Below are positions 11,083 through 20,621 of a stretch of 64,000 bases of DNA, in pieces. Positions within the stretch are counted from its first letter, which is position 1. Every line of letters begins with the position of its first letter. The notes below the pieces were generated by a model, which was not told the DNA's origin, did not search any database, and was given only the letters and a program-made list of their open reading frames with translations. This stretch comes from Faecalibacillus faecis. GTDB lineage: Bacteria; Bacillota_I; Bacilli_A; Erysipelotrichales; Coprobacillaceae. The position numbers and the translations under genes were made by a program. The stretch lies in assembly GCF_003024675.1 (NCBI RefSeq), contig NZ_PYLP01000003.1, positions 301 to 64,300 on the forward strand, written 5' to 3'.

Positions 11083-11595
11083 CTATTTTCCTCCTAATCC
11101 TCTTTCTAATTGTTGTCTACATCCATCCACATGACTTCCATAAATACTTAATCCTTTATACACGATACTGTTTGGACAAAGTTTTTTAAGATTACTTTCA
11201 CTTCTTCCCATACCACTTCCTTCATGTGAACAAATAGGATAGATATGTTTATTTGTAAAGTCATAGCTTTCTAAAAATGTCATAACAATCGTTGGCATTG
11301 TCGACCACCAGTTTGGATAACCTAAATAAATTGTATCGTATTCATCAATACTTTCTAATGGATCTAATATTTGTGGACGGGCATTATTTTTAAGTTCATC
11401 ACTTGCACGCAATGTACATTCATGATAATCAAATGGATATTCATCCACTTCTTTAATTTGATAAATATCTGCATCAATCATTGTTGATAATGCTTCAGAA
11501 ATGACTTGTACATTTCCTTTTTCTTAATTAACAATATTTCCCGAGAAATAATTTTCTTTATTATGCGAAAAATAAACAATTAAACTTTTACTCAT
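11083..11595 (-). pseudogene. flavodoxin with in-frame premature stop
   Basis: ATG 11595 follows AAAGGAGA. The frame reads KSLIVYFSHNKENYFSGNIV, then TAA at codon 24 (11524-11526), then continues in the same frame through EKGNVQVISEALSTMIDADIY to the C-terminus at 11083. Family members have a residue (usually Leu) at the stop position, so a TTA to TAA change explains it. The remaining 132 aa contain the YLGYPNWWSTMP loop and THEGSG-like SHEGSGMG region. Total length would be about 170 aa, normal for this flavodoxin type. It sits between an FMN reductase relic and the alcohol dehydrogenase gene. Confidence 0.78.
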
Positions 11596-11936
11596 TGATT
11601 TTTATCTCCTTTGTCATGTGATATGCTTTTTCTATTACATCTGTTTTTTCAATTGTGAATGTACGATCAATTAATAACTTCATTGAACCATTAAATGTGT
11701 AAAAATACACAAGTAAAGCAAAGATAATTATGTTTGCTTCTATCATCTTTTTGTCCACATTGTTTTGTTTTTTGACATACATTACATCCTAAACAAGGTT
11801 TAATATTTTGATAGTTGACGCAGACCTTTTCTGTGGTATATCCATTTTCTTCTACACCTTTTATAAAAGCATTTGCAAGTCGATCGGTATTGCCATTTTT
11901 TCTTGGACTACTCATTAATATAAGAACTTGTGCCAT
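11588..11936 (-). pseudogene. NADPH-dependent FMN reductase, frameshifted and deleted
   Basis: ATG 11936 (AGGAGAG upstream) opens AQVLILMSSPRKNGNTDRLA and CLGCNVCQKTKQC, the flavin-binding start of an iron-sulfur flavoprotein-type reductase. The frame is lost near 11757. Another frame continues with IEANIIIFALLVYFYTFNGS, LLIDRTF, then jumps to a C-terminal YHMTKEIKINE, showing that the central third is missing. The relic end overlaps the flavodoxin start by 8 nt, as in a coupled operon. Two lesions argue for real decay. Confidence 0.75.
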
Positions 11937-11965
11937 CGTGCTCTCTCCTTTTTTCACCTATATAA

Positions 11966-12004
11966 TAAAAAAAATTAGGACTTGAAACAATTTCAATTCC
12001 TAAT
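11966..12004 (-). terminator. terminator after the LysR gene
   Basis: On the minus strand an imperfect stem (12004-11974, ATTAGGAATTGAAA with its complement) is followed by a run of T. Confidence 0.6.
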
Positions 12005-12018
12005 CATCTTCATAAGTT

Positions 12019-12906
12019 TTACTTATTTAAAAGTCCTTTATACATTTCTACGAATTCTTCAATATAATAATTGGTATTTTCTTTAGACCAACATGCAAAA
12101 TAATTTCTTTGGATTGGTTTTCCTTTATAATGCAAGGTAATTCTTTCAATACCTTCCATTGGTTTTGGTAAATGTCCGATTTGATCAATTGGTAAGTATC
12201 CTCTTTGACTCGCCACCATTAAACGTGCTTGTTCTAATGAATCAGCATACAAAAATCTTCTTGAAAGATTAAGTGATTTCTCATAAAATTCTCTTTCTGA
12301 ATCTTCTTTATCTTTAGAAACAACAAGAATACAAGACATATTTTTTAAATCATCCGTTGTAAGAATTTCTTTTTTAGAAAGTGGATTCATTGATGATATT
12401 TCTACAAAACATTCGCTATGTTTTAATTCATAATTGTAATAATCTTCATTAAATGTTCTTCTTTGTTCGCTGATTTTAACATCAATATGATGTTGGACTA
12501 AAAGTTCGAATAATTCTTCATGAGTTCCACTTACTACTGAGATATTGACTTCTGGATAAATACGATTAAATTCAACAATAGCTTGATGAAATTCACTCGT
12601 ACTAAAGTTTTTAGGATAACCAATTGTTAGATTCAATTCTTGGTCTTCTCCTCGACGAATTGTTTCTTCTTTAAAATCTTCGATTTCATCTAAAATCACT
12701 TTTCCATGACGATAAAAATATTCTCCTGCAGGAGTTAAAGAAAATTGTCTTTTATTTCTTTCAAATAAACGAATGCCTAATTCTTTTTCTAATGATTTAA
12801 TTTGTTGAGAAATTGCTGATTGTGAAATAAAGCATTGTTCTGCTGCTTCGGTAAAGCTATGACAATCAACAATGGTAATAAAATATTTCATTTGTTTAAG
12901 TAACAT
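12019..12906 (-). CDS. LysR family transcriptional regulator
   Basis: 295 aa. The N-terminal winged helix (MKYFITIVDCHSFTEAAEQC, FISQSAISQQIKSLEKELG) and the type 2 periplasmic-binding-like effector domain (from about residue 90) are complete. ATG 12906 has AAGAGGTG upstream; a GTG three codons earlier is less likely. It precedes the FMN reductase/flavodoxin/alcohol dehydrogenase genes on the same strand and may control them, though a terminator lies between. It is divergent from the lipoprotein gene at 12996. Confidence 0.9.
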   Translation of the reverse strand: MLLKQMKYFITIVDCHSFTEAAEQCFISQSAISQQIKSLEKELGIRLFERNKRQFSLTPAGEYFYRHGKVILDEIEDFKEETIRRGEDQELNLTIGYPKNFSTSEFHQAIVEFNRIYPEVNISVVSGTHEELFELLVQHHIDVKISEQRRTFNEDYYNYELKHSECFVEISSMNPLSKKEILTTDDLKNMSCILVVSKDKEDSEREFYEKSLNLSRRFLYADSLEQARLMVASQRGYLPIDQIGHLPKPMEGIERITLHYKGKPIQRNYFACWSKENTNYYIEEFVEMYKGLLNK

Positions 12907-12995
12907 GGTCTTCACCTCTTATATACTATTTTATCGTATTTTATTCATTCTTTATAACAAAATTTGTTATAATTTAGATAAAAGGGGAGAATGAA

Positions 12996-13622
12996 ATGAA
13001 AAAGAAAATATTAAGTTTATTAATTATTAGTGTCATGGCACTGAATTTAACAGGATGTGCGATGTTTGAATCAAAAATCAGTGATATTAAAGGGAATCTT
13101 GTAGGAAATGGCTATACTATTGATACTTTCGATAACTATGGAAAAAGAGTCATGACAACGACTGGAGATAAAATAAATATTCAAGGAAATCCAGTAGAAA
13201 CAACTTCTTATGATAGTGATGGAAGTATTATTACAGGTTATGAATTATCTTCTGTTATTACTATTACTATTGATGGGCAAGAAATTGAATCTTGTGGGGA
13301 TACTTGTATCTTTACACAAAAAGGTTTAGAACCAAATGTTGATTTTACTCAAGAAGATATTGAAAGTAATGATAATGGAAAACTTTCAAATAATACATAT
13401 ATTGCGAATATTATCAATAAGTATAAAAATAAGTTTGGTAAATCAAGAGTGGTCGTGATTAAATCTCAATTAGGGCAACCAATTACGGCTTATTCAGGGG
13501 ATAAGGTTTATTGGACTGTTCCTAAAAAATTACCAAAGATGACAAAATTAATGATTGATGGTAAAGCTCTTTATATTCATCGCGCAAATTATCAAATTAT
13601 TGATACATCATTACTAAATTAA
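12996..13622 (+). CDS. uncharacterised lipoprotein
   Basis: 208 aa. A lipoprotein signal peptide ends at LNLTGC (lipobox, Cys about residue 21), so the protein is tethered outside the membrane. The mature part (ESKISDIKGNLVGNGYTIDT, then DKINIQGNPVETTSYDSDG) resembles a Firmicutes lipoprotein family that I recall as DUF5052; this is from memory. Two Cys (GDTC, SCGD) could form a disulfide. AGGGGAG precedes ATG 12996. Divergent from the LysR gene; ends at a bidirectional terminator. Confidence 0.78.
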   Translation: MKKKILSLLIISVMALNLTGCAMFESKISDIKGNLVGNGYTIDTFDNYGKRVMTTTGDKINIQGNPVETTSYDSDGSIITGYELSSVITITIDGQEIESCGDTCIFTQKGLEPNVDFTQEDIESNDNGKLSNNTYIANIINKYKNKFGKSRVVVIKSQLGQPITAYSGDKVYWTVPKKLPKMTKLMIDGKALYIHRANYQIIDTSLLN

Positions 13623-13643
13623 AAGACGGGGAGCCCGTCTTTT
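13621..13643. terminator. bidirectional terminator
   Basis: AAAAGACGGG (13621-13630), loop GAG, CCCGTCTTTT (13634-13643). It separates the convergent lipoprotein and helicase genes and overlaps the stop codon of the latter. Confidence 0.88.
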
Positions 13644-16600
13644 ACATTGTGAATAAACTTAAAATATCTTCTTTGGACATTTGTGATAAACCACCACTAT
13701 TGTTTTCAACAAACATGTCAGCTAATTCCTTTTTGCGTTTTTGTAATTCAATGATCTTTTCTTCAACACTATCTTTCATCACAAGATTAAAGACTTGAAC
13801 ATTATTCTTTTGTCCTATACGATAAGCACGGTCTGTCGCTTGATTTTGAGCAGAAACATTCCACCATGGATCGAAGTGAATAACGACTTCGGCTGAAGTT
13901 AAGTTCAAACCTGTTCCTCCTGCTTTAAGAGAGATCAAGAAAAGTGTTGTATCATCTTTTTGGAACCTTGAGACAAGTTCTCTTCTATCTTCTTTATTCG
14001 TACTTCCTGTAAGCATATAATACGTAATTCCTGCCTTTTGACACTCTTCGGCAATTAAATCTAAAACAGAAGTAAATGATGAAAAGAGTAATACTTTTTG
14101 TTTATTTTCTTGCATTGTTTTAATCAATTCCATACAAGCTTTTAATTTAGAAGAAGGCTGATCAATATTATCATAAACAAGACGTGGTTCTAAACAAAGT
14201 TGTCTGAGTCGTGTTAATAGCTTTAAGATTTGCATCTTATCAGAACCTTCTAAATCATAAAGTTCTTGTAATTCTTTATTGGCTTTAGCAAGATTAGCTA
14301 CATAGATTTTTTCTTCTTCATCATTAAATGGTAAAATCATATTTTGTTCAATTTTATCTGGTAATTCTGTTAAGACTTCTTTTTTATTTCTTCTTAGAAT
14401 AAATGGTGTGACTAGTTTTTTAAGTTGTTTTGTTTTTTCTTCGTCATTGTTTTTAACAATGTCATTTTCATATTGTTTTTGGAAATAATGATAATTAAAT
14501 AAGTATTGTGGCATCAAGAAATCAAAGATTGACCATAATTCCGCTAAACTATTTTCAATTGGTGTTCCCGTTAAAGCTAATTTATGTCTTGTTTTTAAGG
14601 TTTTAACTGATTGGGCATTTTTAGTTTTTTGGTTTTTGATATATTGTGCTTCATCTAAGATAACATATTCAAATTCAATTCCTTGGTAAAGTTCAAAATC
14701 TCTACGCATATAATCATAAGAAGTTACATATAATCCTTGTTTGATTTCTTTAATCAATTCACTTCTTGTTTGCATATTCCCTGTAATACAAGTAACTGGT
14801 AATTTTTTAGAGAATTTATGAACCTCATCTTCCCAGTTATAAATAAGGGATGAAGGACAAACAACAAGACTCGGTCTTTTTGTTTCTAAAGAATCTAATA
14901 ACGTAATAATTTGTAGTGTTTTTCCTAATCCCATATCATCTGCAAGAATACCATTAAAGCCATAATCTTTTAAGGTATGAAGCCACACATACCCTTCTTT
15001 TTGATAATCTCTTAAAATATTTTCATAGTCTTTAGAAAGTGGATATTCTTTTTGGTTTGCTGATTTAAAACGATTTAATGTTTCTACAAAAGTTTCTTCT
15101 CTATCTAATTCAACATATTCAAAATCCTTTTCTTCATCAATCGCCAACATTCTTTGTTTATTCATAGAGAATTCACCATCATCAATATCTTTGACATCAA
15201 TATGATAATCATCCATAAATTGACTTAATTCTTCTAAATCAGGTGACTCTAAATAAAGAAGTTCTCCATTTTTTAAACGATAGAATTTCTTCTTACGGCG
15301 ATATTGATTTAAAACCTCTTGTAATTCTTTCTTTGGTATTTCATGAGAAGAAATATCAAATTTTAAAAGCTCATTTTCAATACGAACACCGACATGTAAA
15401 TTATAAGAAATCTTCTTTCCTATTCTTTTTAAAGCATCTGATACATAAACATCCCCATATTGTTTTAAATAATCTAAACCTTCAAAAATAAATTCATAGG
15501 TTGTTTGACTATTGGTATCTAAATAAGCACGATGTTTTTCTGTATCAATAGATGTTGCATATTTTTCAATATATTTTTCTACTAAATCTTGTTGATAAGT
15601 TGTCATCAATTGCTTATTGAAGCCATACACTCTATTTTGATTTTCATCTACATAGACCGGTTGAAAATAAATCATTTGATTATCATCAATATCCCCATAG
15701 ATTTTAATTTCATCATAGGTTGGTATCTCTTCTTGACCTTGATCGAAGACTTCAAAATATGAAAGAATTGGTAATAAAACATATTTGTAGAAATCATGAT
15801 ATTGTTCCTCTAAAACAATCAGTTGTCCTTCATTTTCGATAATGCTTTCTAAAAAACGGGCAATATTTCCCTCTTCATCAAGAATTATACGTTCCATATA
15901 AAACTTTCCATTATTCATTTCATAACGATAACCATGTTTATTTCCAATATACATTTGTTGATTGATACTTACTCTAATGACATAAAAATCTTCTTCTTTA
16001 TTTATATATAAATGTAGATCAGGTTCTATTTCACCAAAAGAAAGATTATCCTTATTGATTTCATAAAGTTCATCGAGTAAACGTTTATCAATCGGAATAT
16101 TTCTTTTAATGGGTTCATAGTAATAGTTATAGTCTTCTATATCTTGACTTCTAAAGAAAATAGCTTTTTTCATGAAATCAATTTGTTTTAAGGCATTTTC
16201 TGTAAAATTCTTTTCACTGTGGACAAACTCTAATGCTTTACCATATTTATAATTTTCTTGATGATTGATTCGATCAATAAAATCTGTAATGTTTTTGACA
16301 ACATACTTCTTTTCATTTCCAACTTTATATTCTACATTTATTTCATCACCTTGAAGATAAATAAAAGGTGTTAAATCATATTTTTCATTATTAATAGATA
16401 ATTGTAATTCTGTTTGATATTGATTTTTACTTAAATCAATGAGACGTGATGAAGTATGGGCTAGTTGTCTAAGTTGTGCTTTTCTTCTTTGTCTTTGATT
16501 TTCTTTTTCAATTTCTTTCATTTTTTCTACTTTTTCACTTTGATAATCAAAAGGAAAATCATTGATTTCTAATTCATTAAGTTTCATAATAACAGCCCCT

Positions 16601-16854
16601 AAATGACCACACATAGAATCTTGATCATTAAATGGACAAGCACATTTATAAGAAACAATTTTATTGTCTTTGATTTCTAATGAACATTTTTGCATGTGAT
16701 TAAAAACTGAAACTATTGCATCGATATGATAAAGATCATCTTTTAAAGTAATATGCATACTTTCTACATTATCATAGTGATGATATCTTCTGGCAATCTC
16801 TAAGTTATTTTTACTTTTTACAACATTTAAATTAATATTAAATTTCAATTTCAT
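13642..16854 (-). CDS. SWIM zinc-finger SNF2-family helicase
   Basis: 1070 aa. A SWIM zinc finger near residues 65-90 (CACPFNDQDSMCGHLG) is followed by a long SNF2-associated region and a C-terminal SNF2 ATPase. Walker A is ILADDMGLGKTLQI, the DEAH-like box is DEAQY, and motif VI is RAYRIGQKNNVQVFNL. Such proteins are ATP-driven DNA or RNA polymerase translocases; the exact role in Firmicutes (YwqA-like) is unclear. The start overlaps the end of the upstream SWIM gene by about 17 nt, so the two are translationally coupled. ATG 16854 is used; a GTG one codon earlier is also possible. Confidence 0.93.
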   Translation of the reverse strand: MKLKFNINLNVVKSKNNLEIARRYHHYDNVESMHITLKDDLYHIDAIVSVFNHMQKCSLEIKDNKIVSYKCACPFNDQDSMCGHLGAVIMKLNELEINDFPFDYQSEKVEKMKEIEKENQRQRRKAQLRQLAHTSSRLIDLSKNQYQTELQLSINNEKYDLTPFIYLQGDEINVEYKVGNEKKYVVKNITDFIDRINHQENYKYGKALEFVHSEKNFTENALKQIDFMKKAIFFRSQDIEDYNYYYEPIKRNIPIDKRLLDELYEINKDNLSFGEIEPDLHLYINKEEDFYVIRVSINQQMYIGNKHGYRYEMNNGKFYMERIILDEEGNIARFLESIIENEGQLIVLEEQYHDFYKYVLLPILSYFEVFDQGQEEIPTYDEIKIYGDIDDNQMIYFQPVYVDENQNRVYGFNKQLMTTYQQDLVEKYIEKYATSIDTEKHRAYLDTNSQTTYEFIFEGLDYLKQYGDVYVSDALKRIGKKISYNLHVGVRIENELLKFDISSHEIPKKELQEVLNQYRRKKKFYRLKNGELLYLESPDLEELSQFMDDYHIDVKDIDDGEFSMNKQRMLAIDEEKDFEYVELDREETFVETLNRFKSANQKEYPLSKDYENILRDYQKEGYVWLHTLKDYGFNGILADDMGLGKTLQIITLLDSLETKRPSLVVCPSSLIYNWEDEVHKFSKKLPVTCITGNMQTRSELIKEIKQGLYVTSYDYMRRDFELYQGIEFEYVILDEAQYIKNQKTKNAQSVKTLKTRHKLALTGTPIENSLAELWSIFDFLMPQYLFNYHYFQKQYENDIVKNNDEEKTKQLKKLVTPFILRRNKKEVLTELPDKIEQNMILPFNDEEEKIYVANLAKANKELQELYDLEGSDKMQILKLLTRLRQLCLEPRLVYDNIDQPSSKLKACMELIKTMQENKQKVLLFSSFTSVLDLIAEECQKAGITYYMLTGSTNKEDRRELVSRFQKDDTTLFLISLKAGGTGLNLTSAEVVIHFDPWWNVSAQNQATDRAYRIGQKNNVQVFNLVMKDSVEEKIIELQKRKKELADMFVENNSGGLSQMSKEDILSLFTM

Positions 16855-18256
16855 CACCTTCTTCTAAACATTCATCTAACATTTCGTGTATTTTCTTTCT
16901 TCTTGGAAATTCTTTTTTTATCATATCAACAAATTCTATTTTTGACATTTTTTCTAAATCTCTAAAAAGTTCATAAATGTATCCTTTAAAATAATAATTT
17001 GAATTTCCTTTTTCTATATATTTTTTTATACATTCTACATAACCCATTAAATACATTTCTAAACTATATTCTTTAATGATTTCTTTTGTTTGTTCAAAAA
17101 GTGTCATATTAGGTCTTTGAAGTAAAACATAGATTAAATATTTAACATCTTGATTTTGTCTAAACATTAAAGCTAATTCATAATCATCATAGATAGGTTT
17201 AATTGCATCCATAAAATCTAGTAAATAATCTTCAAACTTAATTCCATAAAATTGTTTTAAATCTTCATAATAAACAGGAATATGCGATGAATTATAATAA
17301 TCTAATTTAGAATAAATATAATTCAAGTAGGCATCTTCATGTTCAGGATCAAGCAATGAATCAAGTTTTGCCTTGGTTTCTTTTTTTCTAATATTTTGTT
17401 CATGTTTTTTATAGTAAAGACGAGCTAGATCTACTTGTTGATGGTCTACATAATACCGTATCATTTCTGTAATATAATCTTCATTATTATTATAAATTTG
17501 AATATCATCTAGATATTTTTTCATGTCTAAATGATGATCATTGATAATTTTAAAGTATGTATTTAATAAAGATACTTTTCTTTTCATTAAAAGCACTTCT
17601 CTAATAATATCTATTTGATCTTTGACATCTAATTGATAGATAATCATCATAATATAGCTAAATGCATTTTCATATCTTTGATATTTCATATTTTCTTTAA
17701 GCCAACGGGTTGTGAGTTCTTTATTATGTGTGCTTGTAAGTAATTTACTATAACCTTGAAACATGATTTGAAGTATTTCATGACAGTAATCTTTAGGATA
17801 ATTAGAACTTAAGAATTCATCAACGACTCGTTGATAATTGGTAATATGAAAATTTCCTTGTTCATTTAATTGAATAATACGTTTTAAATATTTTTTAAAT
17901 TCTTGATTGAATTCACGTTTTAACATAAAACTACTATGTGTTCTTCTACGAATATCTTTTAATAAAGCATTGATATCAATATATTGTTGTTCATCTTTAG
18001 GAAGTCGATCTTCAATCGCAAAATAAAGTGCTGCTTCATGTTTACAATGTTTTCCTTCTATTGCATAAGGACAATCACACGACGCAGACATGACATCATA
18101 ATGTTCATCTAAAGTAATTTTAGTATGATAAGCTTCATTTCCTAAAATAATCCCTGTATAGGTTTGGTTATCATATTGATTTACAGAAAAAACTCTATTT
18201 TGTTCAAAATAAGCTTTTCCTCTATTTAATATTGTTTCGGTAAAAAATGATTTCAT
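16838..18256 (-). CDS. SWIM zinc-finger protein, partner of the SNF2 helicase
   Basis: 472 aa. The SWIM finger is near residues 55-75 (CDCPYAIEGKHCKHEAALYFA). The rest is helical and charged with no catalytic motif I recognise. It precedes and overlaps the SWIM-SNF2 gene, the same arrangement as the ywqB-ywqA pair of Bacillus (recalled). A joint complex on nucleic acid is likely but unproven. GAGG lies 6 nt upstream of ATG 18256. Confidence 0.85.
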   Translation of the reverse strand: MKSFFTETILNRGKAYFEQNRVFSVNQYDNQTYTGIILGNEAYHTKITLDEHYDVMSASCDCPYAIEGKHCKHEAALYFAIEDRLPKDEQQYIDINALLKDIRRRTHSSFMLKREFNQEFKKYLKRIIQLNEQGNFHITNYQRVVDEFLSSNYPKDYCHEILQIMFQGYSKLLTSTHNKELTTRWLKENMKYQRYENAFSYIMMIIYQLDVKDQIDIIREVLLMKRKVSLLNTYFKIINDHHLDMKKYLDDIQIYNNNEDYITEMIRYYVDHQQVDLARLYYKKHEQNIRKKETKAKLDSLLDPEHEDAYLNYIYSKLDYYNSSHIPVYYEDLKQFYGIKFEDYLLDFMDAIKPIYDDYELALMFRQNQDVKYLIYVLLQRPNMTLFEQTKEIIKEYSLEMYLMGYVECIKKYIEKGNSNYYFKGYIYELFRDLEKMSKIEFVDMIKKEFPRRKKIHEMLDECLEEGDEIEI

Positions 18257-18303
18257 AGGATTCCTCTTTTCGTATTTATTCCATTATACCAAGAAAGAAA
18301 AAA

Positions 18304-18323
18304 GCACAAAACTTAATTTGTGC
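18304..18323 (-). terminator. terminator of the HAD gene
   Basis: GCACAAA (18304-18310) pairs with TTTGTGC (18317-18323). A T-rich run follows on the minus strand. The stop codon of the HAD gene (18313-18315) lies in the loop. Confidence 0.7.
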
Positions 18324-19131
18324 CTAAAATATATTGATTAATAACTTCTGCAATAGCTCCTTGATTATTCGTTGCCTTTGTGATGATATCACATTCTTTT
18401 TTCATTTCTTCAACTGTATTTTGTACACCTACACCAAGACCTGCCACTTTAATCATGGATAAATCATTAAAGTTATCACCTATCGCAATTGTCTCTTTCA
18501 TATCTACATGTAATAACTCTACAAGGTGCTTTAATCCTTGTCCTTTATTAACTCCTTGATGATTAAATTCAATATAACGATTAGATGAATAACTGACATC
18601 TAAATCACCAATTATTTCTTTTAAATCATTTTCAATGCCTTTTAAATATTGATAATCCGTATTCATATACAAGACTTTCACAATTTCTTGTCCCTTTAAA
18701 AAATCAATATTATCATCAAAGATTTCAGTGACTTCCATTCTTCCTGCCAAATAATCTTTTTCTTCTTGGACATATTTATAAGCATAAACCATATCTTTTG
18801 TATAAACATGAATACAAACGTCATAATCTAAACCTCTTTTATAAAGTTCACTCGCTTTTTCAAAAGAAATTCCTTCAAAATGAAGTAACTTACTTCCTTT
18901 ATTTTCAGTAATGGCTCCGCCATTATAAGAAATAACATATTCATTTTCTAAATCGTACAATCCTAAATCTTTTAGTGTTCCTCCAACAGTATTAAAGCCT
19001 CTTCCTGTTGCTGGAACAAATTTAACTCCTAATTCTTTTGCTTTTTCAATGGCTTCAACATTATCCTTAGAAATAGTACGATCATCACTCAACAATGTTT
19101 CATCCAAATCACATGCTATAATTTTATACAT
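18313..19131 (-). CDS. Cof-type HAD phosphatase
   Basis: 272 aa. HAD motif I is CDLDETLL (residues 7-14), motif II is PATGRG, and motif IV is AIGDNFNDLSMI near residue 215. The C2B cap between them marks the Cof/YidA subfamily, which hydrolyses sugar phosphates or related metabolites. GAGGG precedes ATG 19131. It lies alone between the SWIM pair and the next gene with its own terminator. Substrate unknown; two similar genes lie at 27779 and 63001. Confidence 0.92.
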   Translation of the reverse strand: MYKIIACDLDETLLSDDRTISKDNVEAIEKAKELGVKFVPATGRGFNTVGGTLKDLGLYDLENEYVISYNGGAITENKGSKLLHFEGISFEKASELYKRGLDYDVCIHVYTKDMVYAYKYVQEEKDYLAGRMEVTEIFDDNIDFLKGQEIVKVLYMNTDYQYLKGIENDLKEIIGDLDVSYSSNRYIEFNHQGVNKGQGLKHLVELLHVDMKETIAIGDNFNDLSMIKVAGLGVGVQNTVEEMKKECDIITKATNNQGAIAEVINQYILGTN

Positions 19132-19204
19132 AGTATCCCTCTTTTCTTACTTTTATCTTATCAAAAAGGAATTAATATTTTCGTAACTTTCATGATATGA
19201 AAGA

Positions 19205-19233
19205 AATAGAATCAGACAAAATCTGATTCTATT
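19205..19233 (-). terminator. terminator overlapping stop codon
   Basis: A perfect 12-bp stem (19205-19216 with 19222-19233) includes the stop codon at 19229. The T tail on the minus strand is short. Confidence 0.65.
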
Positions 19234-19933
19234 TTAATGAGCTATTTATCATTGGCTTATCGTCATCGTTTTTCATAATAAAGAAAGTATACATATGATA
19301 AGGACATTCCTTTAATCCAAATAACATTGCATAGATATTTTCTTCTTCTGTTTCTATTTCCCTATAAGCATCTAAATATTTTTTATAACCTAATATGTTT
19401 TCTAAATTATGATAGATTTCTAAACTATATCTTCCATCTACAAATTTATTTTCTTGTTTGAGTTTGTTTTGCATATCTTTTAGATAAGCTTTTTTCCATT
19501 GAACAACCTTATCAAAATCTGCTTCCATCCATTTACTAATAACTTTATTTTCTACAATGTGATCAATTTCTAAACGATAAAGCATTTGAAACAATTGATC
19601 TTCAACATAATTATTTGTATAAGATTTATTAAAATGAATGTTGAGTTCTCCCTCTTTTTCTTCTAAAGTAATTTCTTTTTGTTTTTCCCATTTTTTTAAA
19701 CATGCATAAATAAGAATAAATTCATCTTGAGGAAGTTCATTTATTAATGAAAGTAAATAGGTTGTATATTGTAAATCTTGTGGTTGTTTATTATTTGGTT
19801 TTATCTTTTTATAGTTAAGTACATGTTTTTTATGATCTTGATAAGGGATTGTTGGAAAATGTGTTTTAGGTCTTTTTTGATAAAAGTAATAAAGAACAAT
19901 AAGAATCATTACAAAAACAAATAGTAATTCCAT
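19229..19933 (-). CDS. membrane-anchored protein of unknown function
   Basis: 234 aa; family not recognised with confidence. A single N-terminal membrane segment (ELLFVFVMILIVLYYFY) is followed by a basic linker and a cytoplasmic helical domain (about residues 50-215) that loosely recalls the C-terminal half of DUF2207 proteins. AAAGGAG precedes ATG 19933. It lies downstream of the sigma/anti-sigma genes on the same strand with about 50 nt between, so it could belong to that regulon. Confidence 0.6.
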   Translation of the reverse strand: MELLFVFVMILIVLYYFYQKRPKTHFPTIPYQDHKKHVLNYKKIKPNNKQPQDLQYTTYLLSLINELPQDEFILIYACLKKWEKQKEITLEEKEGELNIHFNKSYTNNYVEDQLFQMLYRLEIDHIVENKVISKWMEADFDKVVQWKKAYLKDMQNKLKQENKFVDGRYSLEIYHNLENILGYKKYLDAYREIETEEENIYAMLFGLKECPYHMYTFFIMKNDDDKPMINSSLK

Positions 19934-19988
19934 AAGATCAGCTCCTTTATCTTATTTTATCAAAAAAATGGAGGAAAATCCTCCATTT

Positions 19989-20621
19989 TTACTTAATTCT
20001 TACAAAATGATCTTTGATATCTTTAACCTTTACGCCTTGTATAACTTCTGCATTTTCATCACTATACTGTGATATAGTGCTATCCTCATCTATTTTATCT
20101 TTATAACTAATAACAAAATAGATATCTTTTTCACCATTATTGATCACTAAATAACATTCCTTTTCTTTATCAAACATATGAGTAATATCCACTACCTTAT
20201 TTTGATAATAGAATAAATATTTATCCTCTTTTTCGTCATAAACAATTTCACTATCATCATTCATACTTTCTGCAAGTTCATCACCACTCATTGGTTCTAT
20301 TCCTGTAAGTGATCCTTTAAATCCCATGTTTATACCCATATCAACTACATTACCGTCCTCATCTGTTGTATAGAAATGATAAGCATTTTTATCTTCTTCC
20401 TTATATTGAACCTTTCTTTTTTCTCCTCGAAACCATACTTCTAATTTACTTTGAATACCTCCTACATCAAAAGCATAAGCTACAGTAAAGGTAGAAAGTA
20501 ATACAATGAATGAAGTCATAATAGTTACAAGTGGTTTAGAAATTCTTTTTTTGTTTAAATTAACTTCTTTTTGATAGTGAACATGTTTAAATGCTTGTTT
20601 ATACGCTTCTTTATTCTTCAT
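19989..20621 (-). CDS. probable anti-sigma factor (single-pass membrane protein)
   Basis: 210 aa. A short basic cytoplasmic part (residues 1-28) is followed by one membrane segment (PLVTIMTSFIVLLSTFTVAYAF) and an acidic extracytoplasmic domain of about 160 aa (DEDGNVVDMGINMG, ECYLVINNGEKDIYFV). The start codon lies inside the end of the ECF sigma gene (11-nt overlap), the usual arrangement of an anti-sigma partner. I see no clear zinc anti-sigma (HxxxCxxC) motif, so the cytoplasmic binding part is short. Function is inferred mainly from position and topology. Confidence 0.65.
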   Translation of the reverse strand: MKNKEAYKQAFKHVHYQKEVNLNKKRISKPLVTIMTSFIVLLSTFTVAYAFDVGGIQSKLEVWFRGEKRKVQYKEEDKNAYHFYTTDEDGNVVDMGINMGFKGSLTGIEPMSGDELAESMNDDSEIVYDEKEDKYLFYYQNKVVDITHMFDKEKECYLVINNGEKDIYFVISYKDKIDEDSTISQYSDENAEVIQGVKVKDIKDHFVRIK

